From positions 124,001-188,000 of the forward strand of contig JAXLYM010000018.1 in NCBI GenBank assembly GCA_046351455.1: DNA of 64,000 nt, in the 5' to 3' direction. Below, in pieces: positions 43,750-52,263 of this stretch. Positions within the stretch are counted from its first letter, which is position 1. Each line of letters starts with the position of its first letter. The stretch is from JADJRH01 sp046351455 (GTDB lineage: Bacteria; Myxococcota_A; Polyangia; Polyangiales; Polyangiaceae). The notes beneath the pieces were generated by a model. The model made no database searches and was not told the DNA's origin. It saw only the letters and a program-made list of their open reading frames with translations. Made by a program: the position numbers and the translations under genes.

Positions 43750-45045
43750 ATGGATCGCTCCCCCGCAACCCCGAGGTCCGGGACGTCGGCGCACGACGCG
43801 CTCCAAGCGATGGCGGCCGATCCGCGCGCGTCCTGGGCGCCCGGCTCCGCGGAGATCGCCGCGATCGAGGAGCACGCCGCGCGAGGATGCTCGGTGTGCG
43901 CACGGGCCCTCGTCAATGCGCGGGAGGCCGCGGTGGACCTGGCGCTCGCGGGTCCGCCGTCGCGTCCGTCGACCGCCGCGCGCGCCGCCCTCCTGAATCG
44001 CACGGGCGCCGTGATGAAGAGCCGCGGCCCCGTCGACAACCCCGACCTCACGAGCCGCATCTCCGTGGACGCGCGCGGAAAGACGCGCGTGCTCGACGTG
44101 AGCGCCGCCCTCGCCGTGAAGCACCGGCAAGATCCGACGGACGCCGAGCGCATCGTCGAGATCGACGCTCTCCGGGCCGCGGAGCCGCGCCCCGGCGAAG
44201 GCTCGGAGCGCCTCCTCTCGCAGCTCGCGCGCTTCCTCGACTTCACGGTCTTCTTCGTGAGCATCGTGCGCGGGGAGCGCGTCACGTACCGCGTGCAGCG
44301 CGGCCTCCCGGAGGCGATGCGCGGCTTCCGGGACCTGCGCCGCGAGATGAGCTTCTGCACGCACGCGGTCTCCGGCGGCGCGCCGCTCCTCGTCGAGAAC
44401 GCGCAGAACGAGCCCTTTTTCCGAGGGAACCGGGCCGCCACGCAGCTCGGTGTCGCCGCGTACGCCGGGGCCCCGCTGCGCACCTCGAAGGGCATCGTGA
44501 TCGGCACGCTGTGCGCCCTCGACTTCACGCCGCGCCCGGTGCCGCCCGCGACGTCCGCGTTGATCGACGTCTTCGCGCGGAGGGCCGCCGCGGAGATCGA
44601 GCGCGCCGGCCGGCCCGACGCCGCGAGCGCCGCGAACGAAGCGATCCCCGGCATCCTGGAGCGCTCGTCGGAGCGCGCGGATCTCCATGCGGCCCCATTC
44701 TTTCGGGACCTCCTCGCGGCCGAGCTGTGGCGCAGCCCCTCGCGCTGGAGCGCCGATGCGTCGCCGTCCCGCGCGGGCTCCGTCCTCCTCACGGTGCGCG
44801 TGCCGGAGCGCCTCTCGGTGGACGAGCGCACGAGCGCGGTGCTCGCGCTCCTCGACGAAGAGGAGACGGCCGGGCGAATCGACGCCGTCACGTTCGGGAT
44901 CCTCTTGCCGAGGATCGACCCCGAGGGCGTGACGGCGCGGGTCGCTCGCCTGCGCGCGGGGCGGCGCGACGTGGTGGTGCGGTTCGCGTTCGCGCCGGCG
45001 GGCGCCTCCACGACGCCTTCGTGGATCGCCGCCGCGACGCGCTGA
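43750..45045 (+). CDS. GAF domain protein with N-terminal Cys-His motif
   Basis: A 431-residue cytoplasmic protein. The GAF domain (about 150-285) has the LDFTVFFVSIVRGERVTYRVQRGL and FCTHAVSGGAPLLVENA segments that match GAF proteins of signal transduction. An N-terminal helix pair holds EEHAARGCSVCARAL, an HxxxxxCxxC arrangement like zinc-binding anti-sigma (ZAS) proteins. The C-terminal 140 residues are of unknown fold and contain no kinase, cyclase or phosphodiesterase motif. The gene is followed by a response regulator gene 160 bp later on the same strand, so it may take part in a signalling pathway. Confidence 0.85.
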   Translation: MDRSPATPRSGTSAHDALQAMAADPRASWAPGSAEIAAIEEHAARGCSVCARALVNAREAAVDLALAGPPSRPSTAARAALLNRTGAVMKSRGPVDNPDLTSRISVDARGKTRVLDVSAALAVKHRQDPTDAERIVEIDALRAAEPRPGEGSERLLSQLARFLDFTVFFVSIVRGERVTYRVQRGLPEAMRGFRDLRREMSFCTHAVSGGAPLLVENAQNEPFFRGNRAATQLGVAAYAGAPLRTSKGIVIGTLCALDFTPRPVPPATSALIDVFARRAAAEIERAGRPDAASAANEAIPGILERSSERADLHAAPFFRDLLAAELWRSPSRWSADASPSRAGSVLLTVRVPERLSVDERTSAVLALLDEEETAGRIDAVTFGILLPRIDPEGVTARVARLRAGRRDVVVRFAFAPAGASTTPSWIAAATR

Positions 45046-45205
45046 GCGTATGCGCCGCGGTCCAAAACGAAGCGTTTGCGCGCTGCGAGACGGCCCGGTC
45101 CGGCGCGTCCGTCACCTCCCCTCGTCATCGTCGCGCGCCGCGCCTCGGAGGCGTGGTATGGAATGATCGCTTCTCGCACCACGCGAGACCCAGCGGACCA
45201 GGCGG

Positions 45206-45574
45206 ATGCGAATCCTCGTTTGCGAAGACCAAGACGCGATCAGGCACATGATCGGGACCCTCGTCACCGCGGCCGGCCACAAAGTGGTCGAGGTGCGGAC
45301 GGGAGCGGAGGCGGTGGAGGTCGCACGGAAGGAGAGCTTCGACGTGCTCCTGCTCGACCTCATGCTGCCGGGCGTGCTCGACGGATTCGAGGTCGTGGCC
45401 CGCCTGCGCGAGGACGAGAGCACGCGCGCGATGCCGATCTTCGTGATCAGCGCGATGGATGAAGAGTCGGCCCGCCCGCGAGCGATGGCCGCCGGCGCCA
45501 CGGCCTACTACACGAAGCCGTTCCGCCCGCTGGAGCTCCTGGAGCACATCCAGAGGCTCGCGAAGAAGGCCTGA
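45206..45574 (+). CDS. Single-domain response regulator
   Basis: A 122-residue receiver domain with no output domain. Acidic pocket in VCEDQD (about residues 6-8), phospho-acceptor Asp in LLLDLMLPG (about 52), Thr/Ser switch in FVISAMD and Lys in YYTKPFRP. Stand-alone receivers act by binding partner proteins, here unknown; the GAF-domain gene immediately upstream is a candidate. It converges on the HIT gene, which ends 3 bp later. Confidence 0.95.
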   Translation: MRILVCEDQDAIRHMIGTLVTAAGHKVVEVRTGAEAVEVARKESFDVLLLDLMLPGVLDGFEVVARLREDESTRAMPIFVISAMDEESARPRAMAAGATAYYTKPFRPLELLEHIQRLAKKA

Positions 45575-45577
45575 TCG

Positions 45578-46165
45578 TCAGCGGGGCCACGCGGCGCGCA
45601 CGCGCTCCGCGAACCCTTCCATCTCGCCGGGCTCGAACACGTGCACGCCGTGCGACCACGTGAGCACGCTCGCGGGCCGATCGATCTCGCCGCCGTCCGT
45701 GAGCGGGATCACGTGCACGTGGTGGTGCGGGAACGACATCGGGATGCGCCGGGTCGCGCCGAGCGCCGCGACGTACACGCGCACCGGCGAGAGCGCCGCC
45801 GTCAGCGCGCGCGCCGTCTCCCACGCGAGCCGCTGCACCGCCGCGTACTCGTCCCACGGCAGCTCCGCGATCGACTCCACGTGCCGCCGCAGCACGACGA
45901 CGGAGTGCCCCGGCCGCGCCGCGAACCGATCCAGCATCGCGATCGCGACGTCGTCCTCCGCGAGCACGCTCGCCCGGATCGCCTCCGCCGAATGGTGCTC
46001 GATTTGGCTTCGTTTCAAGCCGATTTCGTGATCCGCCGCGAGCTCGGATCGCGGCGTCACCGCGGCCACCGCGGCGCACATCGCGCACCCGTCGAACCCC
46101 GCGTCGATCGCGCGCGCCTCCTCCGCGACGAGCGTGAGCGCGGCCGCCTTCGAGAGGTGACGCAT
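45578..46165 (-). CDS. HIT family protein
   Basis: Histidine-triad nucleotide-binding hydrolase, 195 residues. The triad is FPHHHVHVIPL near residue 145, preceded by family-like segments AEDDVAIAMLDRF and PGHSVVVLRRHVESIAEL. An unusual CAMC (FDGCAMCAAVAA) occurs near the N-terminus, as in HIT proteins with a zinc site. Start ATG 46165 overlaps the stop of the upstream gene (TGATG), so the two are translationally coupled. The nucleotide substrate is unknown. Confidence 0.9.
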   Translation of the reverse strand: MRHLSKAAALTLVAEEARAIDAGFDGCAMCAAVAAVTPRSELAADHEIGLKRSQIEHHSAEAIRASVLAEDDVAIAMLDRFAARPGHSVVVLRRHVESIAELPWDEYAAVQRLAWETARALTAALSPVRVYVAALGATRRIPMSFPHHHVHVIPLTDGGEIDRPASVLTWSHGVHVFEPGEMEGFAERVRAAWPR

Positions 46166-47379
46166 CAGAAATAGGTGCCGTACCGGCGGCGCGGCGGCAC
46201 GGGAGGCTGCTTCGGGGGCGGCGGGACCGGCACCGGCTTCGCGCCCGGGAACACCGCGTTCGGCTTGTGCACCGTGCTCGAAGCGAACTGCGTGGCGCCT
46301 CGCATCTGCGCCGCGAGAGCGAGCAGCTTCTCCGAATCGAAGACGTAGTTCGCGTTCGGGAAAGCGAGCGCCGCCTCGTACGCCTCCTTCGCGGCGGACC
46401 CTTCGACGAGCTCCGGCCACACGAGCATCGCGACGTGCGCGTTCCACCGATCCGTTCGCTGCACGGCCGGCGGATGCGCGGCGAAGAACTTCGCCGAGGC
46501 CTCCACCACGTCGGCGCCTTCGCGGAGCTCCTTCAAGATGTCGTCGGTCGCGACGGCCCACGACTCGATCATCGACTCGTTGCACAGCACGTACTCGCGG
46601 TACGCCTGCCGTCCGTCGCTCCCGTCCGCGCGCCCCGTGATCGGCGCGGTCCCCGGCACCGTCACGTTGTCGTGCACGAAGTGGATCGCGGCGATGCGAT
46701 CGGGCCGCTTGATCACGTCCTCGATCTTCACCAGCTCGCCGTTCATGTCGCGCGCCTCCCACGCCGGCGAGCTGGTGCGGAGCATCACGACCCACGCCTC
46801 CGCCTTGAGCCGCACCTGGAGGAGCTGCGTGCCGTACGTCTCGCCGGGCCACCCGAGCAGCGTCGCCCACGGCGCGGGCCACGCGAACCGGGCGCGCGCG
46901 AAGGCCGGCGCACGGAGCAGCGCCGCGAGCTTGTCGCCGGCCATCCAGCGCTCCTCGATGGTGCGGTCGTAGAAGCTCTTGCCGTGGAGCGGCGACTCGG
47001 TGCGCGAGAGCAGCACGTGCTCCTTCAGCAGCTCGTCGATCTGCGCGTCGGTGGTCCACGTGTAGAGCGTGCGCCGCGCGTAGTCCTTGTCGGTCACCTT
47101 GTACGCCGCGAGCTTGTCGGACGGATCCGGCGGCGGAGGAGCGGGCGCCTCGGCGGTCGCGGTGACGCTCGCGGTCGGCGCGGCGCTCGCGGTCGGCGCG
47201 GCGGTCTTCGCGGGCGCAGCGGCGCGCGGAGGCGGCACATCGACAGGCGTGCACGCGATCTGCCCGACGGCGACGGACAGCGCGACCCCGCGCGCGATCG
47301 CCTGTCCGCGCGAGCGTCTCCGCGGGGCCTTCTCACCACGTCGATCCGGACGGTGCTTCTTGGTGCGGCGCTGGCGCAT
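46165..47379 (-). CDS. Exported lipoprotein of unknown function coupled to a HIT gene
   Basis: A 404-residue protein with a long basic N-terminal region (Arg/Lys-rich, residues 1-25), a hydrophobic segment and a possible lipobox GQIAC (about Cys39). An Ala/Pro/Thr-rich linker (about 45-80) follows, then a globular part of about 280 residues with Trp/Tyr-rich segments such as LYTWTTDAQIDELL, WMAGDKLAALL, WPAPWATLLGWPGETYGTQLL and RIAAIHFVHDNVTVPGT. It ends with a Pro-rich tail. No family recognised. Start ATG 47379 was chosen before the basic signal-like stretch. The preceding frame is open but not signal-like. Confidence 0.8.
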   Translation of the reverse strand: MRQRRTKKHRPDRRGEKAPRRRSRGQAIARGVALSVAVGQIACTPVDVPPPRAAAPAKTAAPTASAAPTASVTATAEAPAPPPPDPSDKLAAYKVTDKDYARRTLYTWTTDAQIDELLKEHVLLSRTESPLHGKSFYDRTIEERWMAGDKLAALLRAPAFARARFAWPAPWATLLGWPGETYGTQLLQVRLKAEAWVVMLRTSSPAWEARDMNGELVKIEDVIKRPDRIAAIHFVHDNVTVPGTAPITGRADGSDGRQAYREYVLCNESMIESWAVATDDILKELREGADVVEASAKFFAAHPPAVQRTDRWNAHVAMLVWPELVEGSAAKEAYEAALAFPNANYVFDSEKLLALAAQMRGATQFASSTVHKPNAVFPGAKPVPVPPPPKQPPVPPRRRYGTYF

Positions 47380-47518
47380 CGGTCGCGATGATACGCGCGC
47401 GCCCCGCGGACGGTCTCCCCCATCGCCGCCGAGCAGGAGCGCGCCGCTCGCCGGGGACGCCGGGATCGTCCGCGATTTTCGCGCGCCCGTGGAGGCTCGG
47501 ACATGGCACAAAGGCGCC

Positions 47519-48259
47519 ATGCGAACCTTCGCAAAGATCCTCACGACCGTCGCGATCGCCTCGGTCGCGCTCTTCGGGTGCGGCTCGGGCGCAGGCACGG
47601 AGACGCACACTCCCATGCACGATCACGCTTCGCACGATCACGGAGACGGCCACGGTGATCACGGCCACGATCCCCTGGTTCACCGCTTCCAGAACGCGGC
47701 GGACTGGGCCAAAGACTTCGACTCTCCGGAGCGCGCCGCCTGGCAAAAGCCGGACGAGGTGGTGAAGCTGCTCCAGATCACGCCCGGAATGAAGGTCGCC
47801 GACATCGGCGCCGGGACTGGCTACTTCGAAGGCCCGCTGTCCGCGGCCGTGGGGCCGAGCGGCCAGGTGCTCGCGCTCGACATCGAACAGAGCATGGTCG
47901 ACTACATCACCGCTCGCATGGAGAAGGAGAAGATCGCCAACGTGAAGGCGATGCTGATCCCCGGCGACGACCCCAAGCTGGCCTCTTCCAGCGTCGACCG
48001 CGTCGTGATCGTCGACACGTGGCACCACATCCCCGGCCGCGAGGCGTACGCGAAGAAGATCGCGGAAGGCTTGGTTCCAGGCGGTTTCCTGATGATCGTG
48101 GACTTCACGATGGAGGCCGAGCACGGCCCGCCGAAGATGCACCGCATCCTCCCCGAGGACGCGAAGAAGGAGCTGGAGACAGCCGGCCTGAAGGGCGAGA
48201 TCGCGCAGGAGACGCTCCCCGAGCAGTACGTGGTAATCGGCCGGAAGCCCTCGAAGTAA
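47519..48259 (+). CDS. Exported class I SAM-dependent methyltransferase-like lipoprotein
   Basis: A 246-residue protein combining an apparent signal peptide with lipobox LFGC (Cys21), a His-rich stretch (HDHASHDHGDGHGDHGHD; residues about 34-51) and a methyltransferase domain. Motif I is VADIGAGTGYFEGPLS, motif II region LALDIEQSMVDY, and post-motif sequence RVVIVDTWHHIPGRE. SAM is cytoplasmic, so an outward-facing enzyme would be surprising; the domain may use another ligand or the signal may not be cleaved. The His-rich tract could bind metal. Divergent from the lipoprotein gene at 46165 (139 bp apart). Confidence 0.87.
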   Translation: MRTFAKILTTVAIASVALFGCGSGAGTETHTPMHDHASHDHGDGHGDHGHDPLVHRFQNAADWAKDFDSPERAAWQKPDEVVKLLQITPGMKVADIGAGTGYFEGPLSAAVGPSGQVLALDIEQSMVDYITARMEKEKIANVKAMLIPGDDPKLASSSVDRVVIVDTWHHIPGREAYAKKIAEGLVPGGFLMIVDFTMEAEHGPPKMHRILPEDAKKELETAGLKGEIAQETLPEQYVVIGRKPSK

Positions 48260-48362
48260 GAAGTGTTTTTTGGGGGGGCGCGGGTGAGCGCCGCGCTCGA
48301 TGGCGCCCACCTGGCACGCGTCTACGAAACGGCATCGGAGCCACTCCAGGCGCTTCGGAACG

Positions 48363-48440
48363 TGCCCCTCCCTTCGCGAACGACAGGGAGCGATTTGGGA
48401 GGGGCGGGCGCACCGCAGGTGCGACCGGGGGTGGGCACCG
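48363..48440. repeat. Dispersed intergenic hairpin repeat, family A
   Basis: Best-preserved plus-oriented copy: CCCCTCCCTTCGCGAACG, GGGAGCGATTTGGGAGGGG, GCGGGCGCACCGCAGGTGCG and CCGGGGGTGGGCACC. It lies between convergent genes (methyltransferase and YgfZ), 104 bp after one stop and 18 bp before the other. The inner stem GCACCGCAGGTGC differs from other copies yet still pairs, which hints at compensatory change. Confidence 0.85.
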
Positions 48441-48457
48441 TCGCAGGACGAAGGAGA

Positions 48458-49405
48458 TCAGCTCTCTTTCGGCGGCGGAACGACGTCCGTGGAGGTGCCG
48501 TGCGCGCCCGCGATCACGAAGGCTTCGCCCGGCTTCGCGTGCTTGTACTTCACGTGACCCAGCGCGAGCGTGCGGCCGTCCGGCGTCGTCGTCACCGAGG
48601 TGACCGCGCCGATCGCGCCGTCGTCCGGCCGCTCGATGGGCGCTCCCGGCTTCACCGCGTCCACGTTCGCCCCGGAATCCAGGGCGATCTGCACGAGGCG
48701 CTTCTTCACGTGGCCGCGCACCTGGAGCATGAACACCGCCTCTTGCCCCAGGTAACACCCCTTCTGGAACGAGACGCCGAACCGCTCCAGCGCGGCCTCC
48801 TGCGGATACGTGCTCTCGTCGAATTCGGCGCCGAACCACGGCACGCCGCGCTCCACGCGGAACGCGCTCCACTCCTCGGGGGAGGCCCACGACATCGCGT
48901 CTCCGGCCTTCGCTCGGAGCGCCTCCTTCACCTTCGCTTCGGCCGCGACGGGCGCGATCACCGCGCACGTGCCGGTGCCCGTGAAATCGAGCGGGATGAG
49001 ATGGCCGCCGGCCTCCGTGACGACGCCCGCGAGGCTGCGCGCGGGGGCGCCGTGCACGAAGGACCACGCGAGGTCCGCGGAGAGATCCGCGAGCGCGACG
49101 TCCTCCATCACGAGGTGCCGGTCGAAGTGCTCCGTCACCGACGCGACGGCCGCGCAGCGCAGGCCCACGAGGAAGCGGTCCTCGGCGACGAGCGCGATGT
49201 ACACCTCCGCGAGCACCTTGCCGGTCTTGCCGACGCACAACCCGAACGCGCCCTCCCCCACCTTGCGCGGCATCAGATCGCACGTGACGAGGCCGTTCAG
49301 CCACGTGCGCACCTCGCCGCCGCTGCACTCGATGGTGCCGAGCTCGGGCGCGGACTGAAGCAACATCGATTTCCCCCGAAACAGCGCGTCGGACGAGGTC
49401 TCCAT
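48458..49405 (-). CDS. ygfZ: YgfZ/GcvT-like folate-binding protein
   Basis: Tetrahydrofolate-binding protein of 315 residues that helps iron-sulfur cluster enzyme assembly or repair. The diagnostic signature is KGCYLGQE (in FQKGCYLGQEAVFMLQ), and the C-terminal beta-barrel (GAPIERPDDGAIGAVTSV) follows the family. N-terminal part RTWLNGLVTCDLMPRKVGEGAFGLCVGKTGKVLAEV fits the GcvT-like domain. The start at ATG 49405 (METSSDALF) gives a normal N-terminus. It may form a unit with the genes at 49449 and 50187 on the same strand. Confidence 0.93.
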   Translation of the reverse strand: METSSDALFRGKSMLLQSAPELGTIECSGGEVRTWLNGLVTCDLMPRKVGEGAFGLCVGKTGKVLAEVYIALVAEDRFLVGLRCAAVASVTEHFDRHLVMEDVALADLSADLAWSFVHGAPARSLAGVVTEAGGHLIPLDFTGTGTCAVIAPVAAEAKVKEALRAKAGDAMSWASPEEWSAFRVERGVPWFGAEFDESTYPQEAALERFGVSFQKGCYLGQEAVFMLQVRGHVKKRLVQIALDSGANVDAVKPGAPIERPDDGAIGAVTSVTTTPDGRTLALGHVKYKHAKPGEAFVIAGAHGTSTDVVPPPKES

Positions 49406-49448
49406 GGTCGCCCGGAGATTTGCAGCGCCGCGCCCGCGACGCAACGCC

Positions 49449-50108
49449 TCAGGGATCCACTTCGGCGACGAGATCGTCGAAGCCGGCGGACGCGTGCACC
49501 GCCGCGGGGACGACCGCGCTGTCCACCTTGCCCGCGAGCGCGCGGATCGCCGCCGCGTCCGCCGCCGAAGCCACGCGCGCGCCGTTCTCCTCCGTCGCGA
49601 CGTCGCCCACGGTCGTCACGTTGCGCGGCAGCTTCGCCGCGAGCGCGATCACCGCGTCCGCCGTGGCCGCGCGGATCACGATCGCCCGCGCCCCGACCTT
49701 GCCCGCGAGCTCCACGTCCGCGTCGCCGCGCACGAGGCCGAGCGGCAACATCCGCATGCCGCGCGCGATCTTCGCGAGGTTGTCCCACTCCGCGGGCGCG
49801 AGCGTCACGTCGATCGCGACGCCGTCCGCCCCGAAATACCGAGCGCGCTGGCAGTCCTCCCGGCTCGCCACCTGCGCGAGGCTGAGCGACGGCACCGTCT
49901 TCGTGGCGCGCGCGCCCTCCGTCATCGCGGGCCCGGGCGACGCGAACGCGAACGCCGAGACGTTCACGTCGTGCAGCCGCGCGGCCTCCTCGGCGGAGCG
50001 CTCGGCGCCGAGCTCACCGACGAGCGCGAGGTTGCGCTTCCGCGTGGCGAGCACCTGGAGCAGATCGCGCGTCGAGGGGACGATCTGGGCGATATCGATC
50101 TCGGACAT
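49449..50108 (-). CDS. TIM-barrel protein resembling indole-3-glycerol-phosphate synthase
   Basis: A 219-residue protein with alternating strands and helices in the TrpC-like order. The segments VPSLSLAQVASREDCQRARYFGADGVAIDV, GMRMLPLGLVRGDADVELAGKVGARAIVIRA and TTVGDVATEENGARVASAADAAAIRA recall TrpC. The TrpC catalytic lysine/glutamate block (VLRKDF) and INNRDL motif are not seen, so catalysis is doubtful. Start ATG 50108 gives MSEIDIAQIVPS. Lies 43 bp upstream of ygfZ on the same strand. The assignment is based on overall pattern and is uncertain. Confidence 0.65.
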   Translation of the reverse strand: MSEIDIAQIVPSTRDLLQVLATRKRNLALVGELGAERSAEEAARLHDVNVSAFAFASPGPAMTEGARATKTVPSLSLAQVASREDCQRARYFGADGVAIDVTLAPAEWDNLAKIARGMRMLPLGLVRGDADVELAGKVGARAIVIRAATADAVIALAAKLPRNVTTVGDVATEENGARVASAADAAAIRALAGKVDSAVVPAAVHASAGFDDLVAEVDP

Positions 50109-50186
50109 GCCGCGGCCGGTAAACCCGGGGCCCGCGCGGGTCAAGCCGCGGCGTCACACGCAGGCCACGTCGCCGCGACGTCCGAC

Positions 50187-50711
50187 CTACTCGAGGGCCG
50201 CGAGCAGCGGCGTCGCCTCGTCGACCTTGATCCACATCGCGCTCTGATCGCTCTCGTAACAGATGCGCCCCTCGTGCCGCATTTCGAAGGCGTACCGCAC
50301 GAAGCACCGCGCCTTGCCGATGCGCTTCTTCGTGATGGTGCACTTCGCGTCGATCGCGTGCGGCCCCGGCTCCACGAGCTTGCGGAACACCAGCCGGTGG
50401 ATGTGCGTGCCGTACCCGATCCACCCCTCGTTGTGACGCAGACCGAGCACGTAGTACGCGTGGATGAAGCCGAGCATCCCCGTCGCGTGCACCATCACCG
50501 CGCCCGCCACGTGCTGCGGGTGCCGCACCGGGTGGTGACGCTGCGCGGACGTGATCGGCATCGGCTGCTCGGTCGGCATACGGCAATGGATCACGTCGCC
50601 GTCCTGCTCGATCGAGACGAGCTCATCGAAGAAGAGCACGGATGGGTCGTACGGCAGATCCGCGAGGAACTCGTGATCCGCGGCGAAGCGGAGAGGGACG
50701 TTCGGCAACAT
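50187..50711 (-). CDS. Hotdog-fold protein (FabZ/thioesterase-like)
   Basis: A 174-residue protein with the hotdog pattern: strand-rich part FFDELVSIEQDGDVIHC, then the long helix HPQHVAGAVMVHATGMLGFIHAYYVL, then strands GTHIHRLVFRKLVEPGPHAIDAKCTI and ARCFVRYAFEMRHEGRICYES. A His at the start of the helix (HHPVRHPQHV) may be catalytic, as in FabA/FabZ dehydratases; thioesterase activity is an alternative. The gene is 78 bp upstream of the TIM-barrel gene, all in the same direction. Confidence 0.8.
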   Translation of the reverse strand: MLPNVPLRFAADHEFLADLPYDPSVLFFDELVSIEQDGDVIHCRMPTEQPMPITSAQRHHPVRHPQHVAGAVMVHATGMLGFIHAYYVLGLRHNEGWIGYGTHIHRLVFRKLVEPGPHAIDAKCTITKKRIGKARCFVRYAFEMRHEGRICYESDQSAMWIKVDEATPLLAALE

Positions 50712-50862
50712 CGGCGGCGGTCGTACTCCCGCGCTCGCGGCTCATCAACGCGGAATGCCTTCGCACCCGCCGCGTTCCGGGCGCCGCACCTCACCCCGAT
50801 GCGTCGCAGCGCGCATTTGACGGTGAGGGCAAGGTCTTCTAAGCCACGCCCGAGAAGCAGGA

Positions 50863-52263
50863 ATGAGCGCATCCAACTCCACAAAGACACCCATCTGGCC
50901 GAGCGCGCTGGCGCTCGTCGCGTCGATCTTGGGGTTCGCCTTCGCGCTGTCCTCCACGCTCGACTACACGAGCCACCTGGACCGGCAGCTTCACGATCTG
51001 CACTGCTCCTTCATCCCCGGCCTGTCGGCGGACGCCGCGAAAGAGGGCGCGTGCCGCGCGGCCATGTACAGCCCCTATTCGGCGCTGTTCAAGGACAAGT
51101 ACTGGGGCGGCATCCCGATCGCGATCTTCGCGGTGGGCGCGTTCGGGTTCTTCCTCGCCTTCTCGCTTTACCTGCTGCTCGCGCGGAACAACGCGCCCCG
51201 GCGAGCTCAGCAATTCCTCTTCGGCGTGAGCCTGACGCCGCTCGCCGTGTCGGTGCTGATGTTCGTCATCAGCCTCACGAAGCTCGGCACCTTCTGCAAG
51301 ACGTGCGTCGGCATCTACGTGTCGTCGGCGCTGCTCGCGGTCGCGGGCGTGGGCGCGCTGCTCGGAGACATGCGCCGCGCGAAGGCCGCGCTGGACGCGT
51401 TCCAGGGCAAATCGGCGCCCCCCACGATGAAGTCGGCGGCCGCGCTGGAGGACACCGAGAAGGACGGCGTCGCCCCCACGATCGTGGAAGGCGAGGTGCC
51501 GCCGGTCGAGGCGCCCGCGAAGGAACCCCCGAAGAAAGAAGCCGATCCGATCCCGCCGCCGCGCACCGGCGGGCCCGCGCTGATCCCCGCGTGGCTCATC
51601 GCGCTCGCGATCTTCTCGATCGTGCCGGCCGCGCTCTACGTCTCCGCGATGCCCCGGTACGACACGTACGTCACCGGCTGCGGCAAGCTGGAGAAGCCCA
51701 CCGAGCCGGCGAACACGCTCCTCCACATCCAGCCGGCGGGCGCGAAGCAGCAGGCCACGATGTTCGTCGATCCGTTCTGCCCCACGTGCAAGGCGTTCCA
51801 CCAGCGCCTCGTGACGGAGGGCATCTTCGACAAGCTCGACACGACGCTCGTCCTCTTCCCGCTCGACAACGAGTGCAACTGGATGCTCGACCGCGCGGTG
51901 CACCCGGGCTCGTGCACCGTCGCGAAGGCGATCCTCTGCGGCGGCGATCAGAAGGCGCTCGCGATCCTGGAGTGGGCCTACGACAACCAGGAAGGCCTGC
52001 TCGAATCGGCGAAGGGCGCGGGCGGCATCCCCGAGCTGCGCACCAAGATCCGCGAGCGCTTCCCCGGCCTCGATCAATGCATCGACTCGAAGGAGACGAA
52101 GCAGCGGCTCGATCGCACGCTCCGGTACGTGGTCGCGAACCAGCTCCCGGTGGCCACGCCGCAGTTCTTCCTCGACGGCACGCGCCTCTGCGACGAGGAC
52201 AGCGACATCGGCCTTTCGTACACGCTGTCGAAGCTCGCTCCTGATCTGATGAGGTCCCGATGA
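50863..52263 (+). CDS. VKOR-DsbA fusion: vitamin K epoxide reductase domain with thioredoxin-like domain
   Basis: Membrane protein of 466 residues that would oxidise or isomerise disulfides outside the cytoplasm. N-terminal VKOR part (about 10-170): four hydrophobic segments, a loop cysteine in HDLHCSFIPG, and CxxC in FCKTCVGIYVS. A Glu/Pro-rich linker, another membrane segment (about 240-265), then a DsbA/thioredoxin-like domain with FCPTCKAFHQR (about 305-315) and a cis-proline region (VATPQFFLDG). VKOR hands electrons from the thioredoxin-like domain to quinone. First gene of a coupled three-gene unit; its stop overlaps the next start by 4 bp (ATGA). Confidence 0.9.
   Translation: MSASNSTKTPIWPSALALVASILGFAFALSSTLDYTSHLDRQLHDLHCSFIPGLSADAAKEGACRAAMYSPYSALFKDKYWGGIPIAIFAVGAFGFFLAFSLYLLLARNNAPRRAQQFLFGVSLTPLAVSVLMFVISLTKLGTFCKTCVGIYVSSALLAVAGVGALLGDMRRAKAALDAFQGKSAPPTMKSAAALEDTEKDGVAPTIVEGEVPPVEAPAKEPPKKEADPIPPPRTGGPALIPAWLIALAIFSIVPAALYVSAMPRYDTYVTGCGKLEKPTEPANTLLHIQPAGAKQQATMFVDPFCPTCKAFHQRLVTEGIFDKLDTTLVLFPLDNECNWMLDRAVHPGSCTVAKAILCGGDQKALAILEWAYDNQEGLLESAKGAGGIPELRTKIRERFPGLDQCIDSKETKQRLDRTLRYVVANQLPVATPQFFLDGTRLCDEDSDIGLSYTLSKLAPDLMRSR

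Noticed and set aside
45578..47254. Single long minus-strand gene covering the HIT protein
   Set aside because: Only the part from ATG 46165 is HIT-like; upstream residues are Arg/Ala-rich and lie out of frame with the lipoprotein gene (46165-47379) that has normal composition.
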